This document shows, in pieces, positions 9,652 through 11,002 of a DNA stretch of 11,002 nucleotides. The stretch spans positions 1 to 11,002 of the forward strand of contig JACDCA010000686.1 of NCBI GenBank assembly GCA_013694635.1. Reading direction: 5' to 3'. This DNA is from Acidobacteriota bacterium. GTDB lineage: Bacteria; Acidobacteriota; Vicinamibacteria; Vicinamibacterales; 2-12-FULL-66-21. Both the position numbers and the translations under genes were made by a program. The first letter of the stretch is position 1. Every line of letters begins with the position of its first letter. The notes beneath the pieces were generated by a model. The model saw only the letters and a list, made by a program, of their open reading frames with translations. It did not search any database and had not been told where the DNA came from.

Positions 9652-10172
9652 TCGTTGAGACTCTCGCGCGGCGGCGCGTGCCGCTCGGGTTCCTTTTTGG
9701 TGCGGTCGCCTTGTTGCTCGCGCGCCCGACGCACCGCACCTTGCTTGCCGGTGCGGGCATTGCGCTGACGGGAGAAGCGCTCCGCATCTGGGCCACCGGA
9801 CATCTCGAGAAGGGGAGGGAAGTGACGACGTCGGGACCCTACCGGTTGACGCGGCATCCGCTCTACCTTGGATCGACGCTGATAGGCATCGGCCTCGTCG
9901 TCGCGTCTGCGCACTGGTGGGCGACTGCGCTGGTGCTCGTCTACCTGGCGGTGACTCTGACCGCTGCGATCCGGACCGAGGAGGCGCACCTGACGGAAAA
10001 GTTCGGCGCGGCCTATCCCGATTACCGTGGCGGCCGCCGCGGGGAGGGGAGGCGTCGCTTCAGTATTGAGCGCGTCATGCGGAACCGCGAATACCGTGCG
10101 GCGATCGGCGTCCTCATCGTTCTCGCCGTGCTGGCATGGAAGGCCGGCCGCGCGGGAGATTTCGCGCGATAA
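9648..10172 (+). CDS. ICMT/PEMT-like membrane methyltransferase
   Basis: Small integral-membrane protein of 174 residues with the fold signature of the isoprenylcysteine carboxyl methyltransferase / phospholipid methyltransferase group. The motif TSGPYRLTRHPLYLGSTLI (61-79) and the later EEAHLTEKFGAAYPDY (111-126) form the usual S-adenosylmethionine and substrate region. Likely membrane segments are at about 10-25, 31-48, 73-105 (probably a hairpin) and 151-166. The start is GTG 9648, overlapping the waaC stop as GTGA; the next ATG would remove the first half. It is the last gene of the LPS operon. Bacterial members of this family have varied or unknown substrates, so the substrate is not known here; a membrane lipid, lipid A or a core sugar are possibilities suggested only by position. 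Confidence 0.8.
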   Translation: MIVETLARRRVPLGFLFGAVALLLARPTHRTLLAGAGIALTGEALRIWATGHLEKGREVTTSGPYRLTRHPLYLGSTLIGIGLVVASAHWWATALVLVYLAVTLTAAIRTEEAHLTEKFGAAYPDYRGGRRGEGRRRFSIERVMRNREYRAAIGVLIVLAVLAWKAGRAGDFAR

Positions 10173-10181
10173 TCCGGATGC

Positions 10182-10254
10182 GGGCGGTTAGCTCAGTTGG
10201 TAGAGCACCGGCTTTACACGCCGGCTGTCACAGGTTCGAGCCCTGTACCGCCCA
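10182..10254 (+). tRNA. tRNA-Val (anticodon UAC)
   Basis: A full cloverleaf folds: acceptor GGGCGGT (10182-10188) with ACCGCCC (10247-10253), D arm GCTC/GAGC, anticodon stem CCGGC/GCCGG around the loop TTTACAC with anticodon TAC (10215-10217), and T arm ACAGG-TTCGAGC-CCTGT. The discriminator base is A10254. CCA is not encoded and must be added afterwards. It begins 9 bases after the methyltransferase stop codon. A GATAAT at 10168-10173, overlapping that stop, could be a -10 box, but no good -35 goes with it, so read-through from the LPS operon is the other option. Confidence 0.97.
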
Positions 10255-10283
10255 GCCTTCGCTCATGAATGCGGGCGAAGGCT
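10254..10283 (+). terminator. Terminator-like hairpin after tRNA-Val
   Basis: AGCCTTCGC (10254-10262) pairs perfectly with GCGAAGGCT (10275-10283) across a 12-base loop, followed by GTTTGCG. The 9-bp stem is strong, but the T run is short, so termination may be partial. Its first base is the discriminator of tRNA-Val, so folding of this hairpin abuts tRNA 3'-end processing. It would end the LPS operon plus tRNA-Val transcript. Confidence 0.5.
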
Positions 10284-10285
10284 GT

Positions 10286-10315
10286 TTGCGCGCGCCAGTC
10301 GCGAATCGCTATAAT
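10286..10315 (+). promoter_or_regulatory. Promoter of tRNA-Asp
   Basis: A perfect -10 TATAAT (10310-10315) stands in an otherwise GC-rich stretch. The best -35 candidate is TTGCGC (10286-10291) with an 18-bp spacer, matching the consensus at three of six positions. Transcription would begin near 10322, about 50 bases before tRNA-Asp. The leader contains a hairpin with arms AGGCCC (10338-10343) and GGGCCT (10350-10355). Confidence 0.55.
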
Positions 10316-10372
10316 TGATTTCTTTGGCACTGCATCGAGGCCCTCATAGGGGCCTGCGCGAGAGACAAGTTC

Positions 10373-10675
<303 letters not shown>

Positions 10676-10682
<7 letters not shown>

Positions 10683-10713
10683 CTTATGCCGCGCTCGGCG
10701 GCATAACCGCCAT
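10676..10713. repeat. Palindromic junction between two recombinase remnants
   Basis: A perfect 9-bp inverted repeat, TTATGCCGC (10684-10692) and GCGGCATAA (10698-10706), surrounds GCTCG. The arm also occurs as a direct copy: TATGCCGC at 10676-10683 and 10685-10692, so one octamer is present three times. Extending outwards, 14 of 16 bases are symmetric (10677-10692 against 10698-10713). Beyond that the symmetry fades into the related codons of the two recombinase RH boxes. It sits exactly where the two remnants are joined. Confidence 0.85.
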
Positions 10714-10884
10714 TCCTTCGCGACACATCTACTGGAAGCAGGCTACGATATCCGGACGATCCAGGAACTGCTGGGGCATCGAGACGTGAGCACGACCATG
10801 ATCTACGCGCACGTGCTCAATCAGGGCGGGCGTGCTGTGCGCAGCCCGCTGGATCAGTTGAGGCGAGCGTCGGAGCGAGAGTGA
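10708..10884 (+). pseudogene. Integron-integrase-like tyrosine recombinase, C-terminal remnant
   Basis: Starting with the CGC codon at 10708, the frame reads [19 protein letters not shown], then [11 protein letters not shown], nucleophile tyrosine in MIYAHVLN, and [13 protein letters not shown], ending with TGA 10882-10884. The HVLN-GGR-VRSPLD ending is characteristic of IntI-type integron integrases. Only the last ~58 residues remain, beginning at the RH of the HxLRH box; the first arginine region, the IntI-specific insertion and the N-terminus are missing. In frame upstream the sequence is junction palindrome, with a TAG at 10669-10671 and no start codon between, so it is not expressed as such. 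It faces away from the other remnant. I see no attC-like core sites in the remaining downstream bases. Confidence 0.8.
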
Positions 10885-10892
10885 CCCCGATA

Positions 10893-10912
10893 CGCCGCGA
10901 CGTGCTGCGGCG
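10893..10912 (+). terminator. Weak hairpin after integrase remnant
   Basis: CGCCGC (10893-10898) pairs with GCGGCG (10907-10912) over an 8-base loop and is followed by ATATTTGG. It begins 8 bases after the stop of the IntI-like remnant. Stem length and T content are marginal, so this is only a possible terminator. The remaining 90 bases to the window end show no gene or repeat I can support. Confidence 0.25.
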
Positions 10913-11002
10913 ATATTTGGATACTCTGAGCGGCCTCTCTCCCAGACTCCCCGCCGTCCATTCGCCGCCAACTGCTATTCCTGGAATGGGTTCGGAACGG
11001 AC

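Noticed and set aside
10729..10971. 80-codon minus frame opposite the IntI-like remnant
   Set aside because: Shadow of the plus-strand frame that carries GHRD and MIYAHVLN.
10885..11002. Integron attC sites or gene cassettes beyond the IntI-like end
   Set aside because: No RYYYAAC/GTTRRRY pair could be found; also, attI normally lies on the 5' side of intI, which has been lost here.

Overview
The window is GC-rich, densely coding chromosomal DNA from a Gram-negative bacterium that makes heptose-containing lipopolysaccharide. Gene content (divergent gap-pgk and Kdo/heptose LPS genes, with the heptose kinase and nucleotidyltransferase as separate proteins) and overall style suggest an environmental lineage such as Acidobacteriota. 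That placement is an inference from style, not something the sequence proves.

Left part (1-2118, minus strand): glycolytic genes gap and pgk. They run leftward from a good sigma70-type promoter and overlap by one base. pgk leaves the window about 25 codons before its expected end. A 137-bp divergent intergenic region (2119-2255) with short nested direct repeats separates them from the next operon.

Middle part (2256-10172, plus strand): a nine-gene LPS inner-core and lipid A operon. The order is waaA (Kdo transferase), lpxK (lipid A 4'-kinase), an LpxL/HtrB-type acyltransferase, waaF (heptosyltransferase II), gmhB (heptose bisphosphate phosphatase), rfaE1 (heptose kinase), rfaE2 (heptose nucleotidyltransferase), waaC (heptosyltransferase I) and a small membrane methyltransferase of the ICMT/PEMT fold. 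From lpxK onward every gene overlaps its predecessor by 4 or 8 bases, so the cassette looks translationally coupled. Together these genes finish lipid A, add Kdo, make most of the activated heptose precursor and add the first two heptoses. The sedoheptulose-7-phosphate isomerase (gmhA) and the ADP-heptose epimerase (hldD) are not in the window. The terminal methyltransferase has no obvious place in the standard pathway.

Right part (10182-11002): tRNA-Val(UAC) lies only 9 bases after the operon. Then come a hairpin, a promoter and tRNA-Asp(GUC) with an encoded CCA end. Immediately beyond are the C-terminal ends of two different tyrosine recombinases, pointing away from each other (a phage-type end on minus, an integron-integrase-like end on plus). 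Both are cut at the same active-site box and joined through a short palindrome. This looks like a decayed integration hotspot at tRNA-Asp and is the least ordinary part of the window. The last ~118 bases hold no gene I can support.
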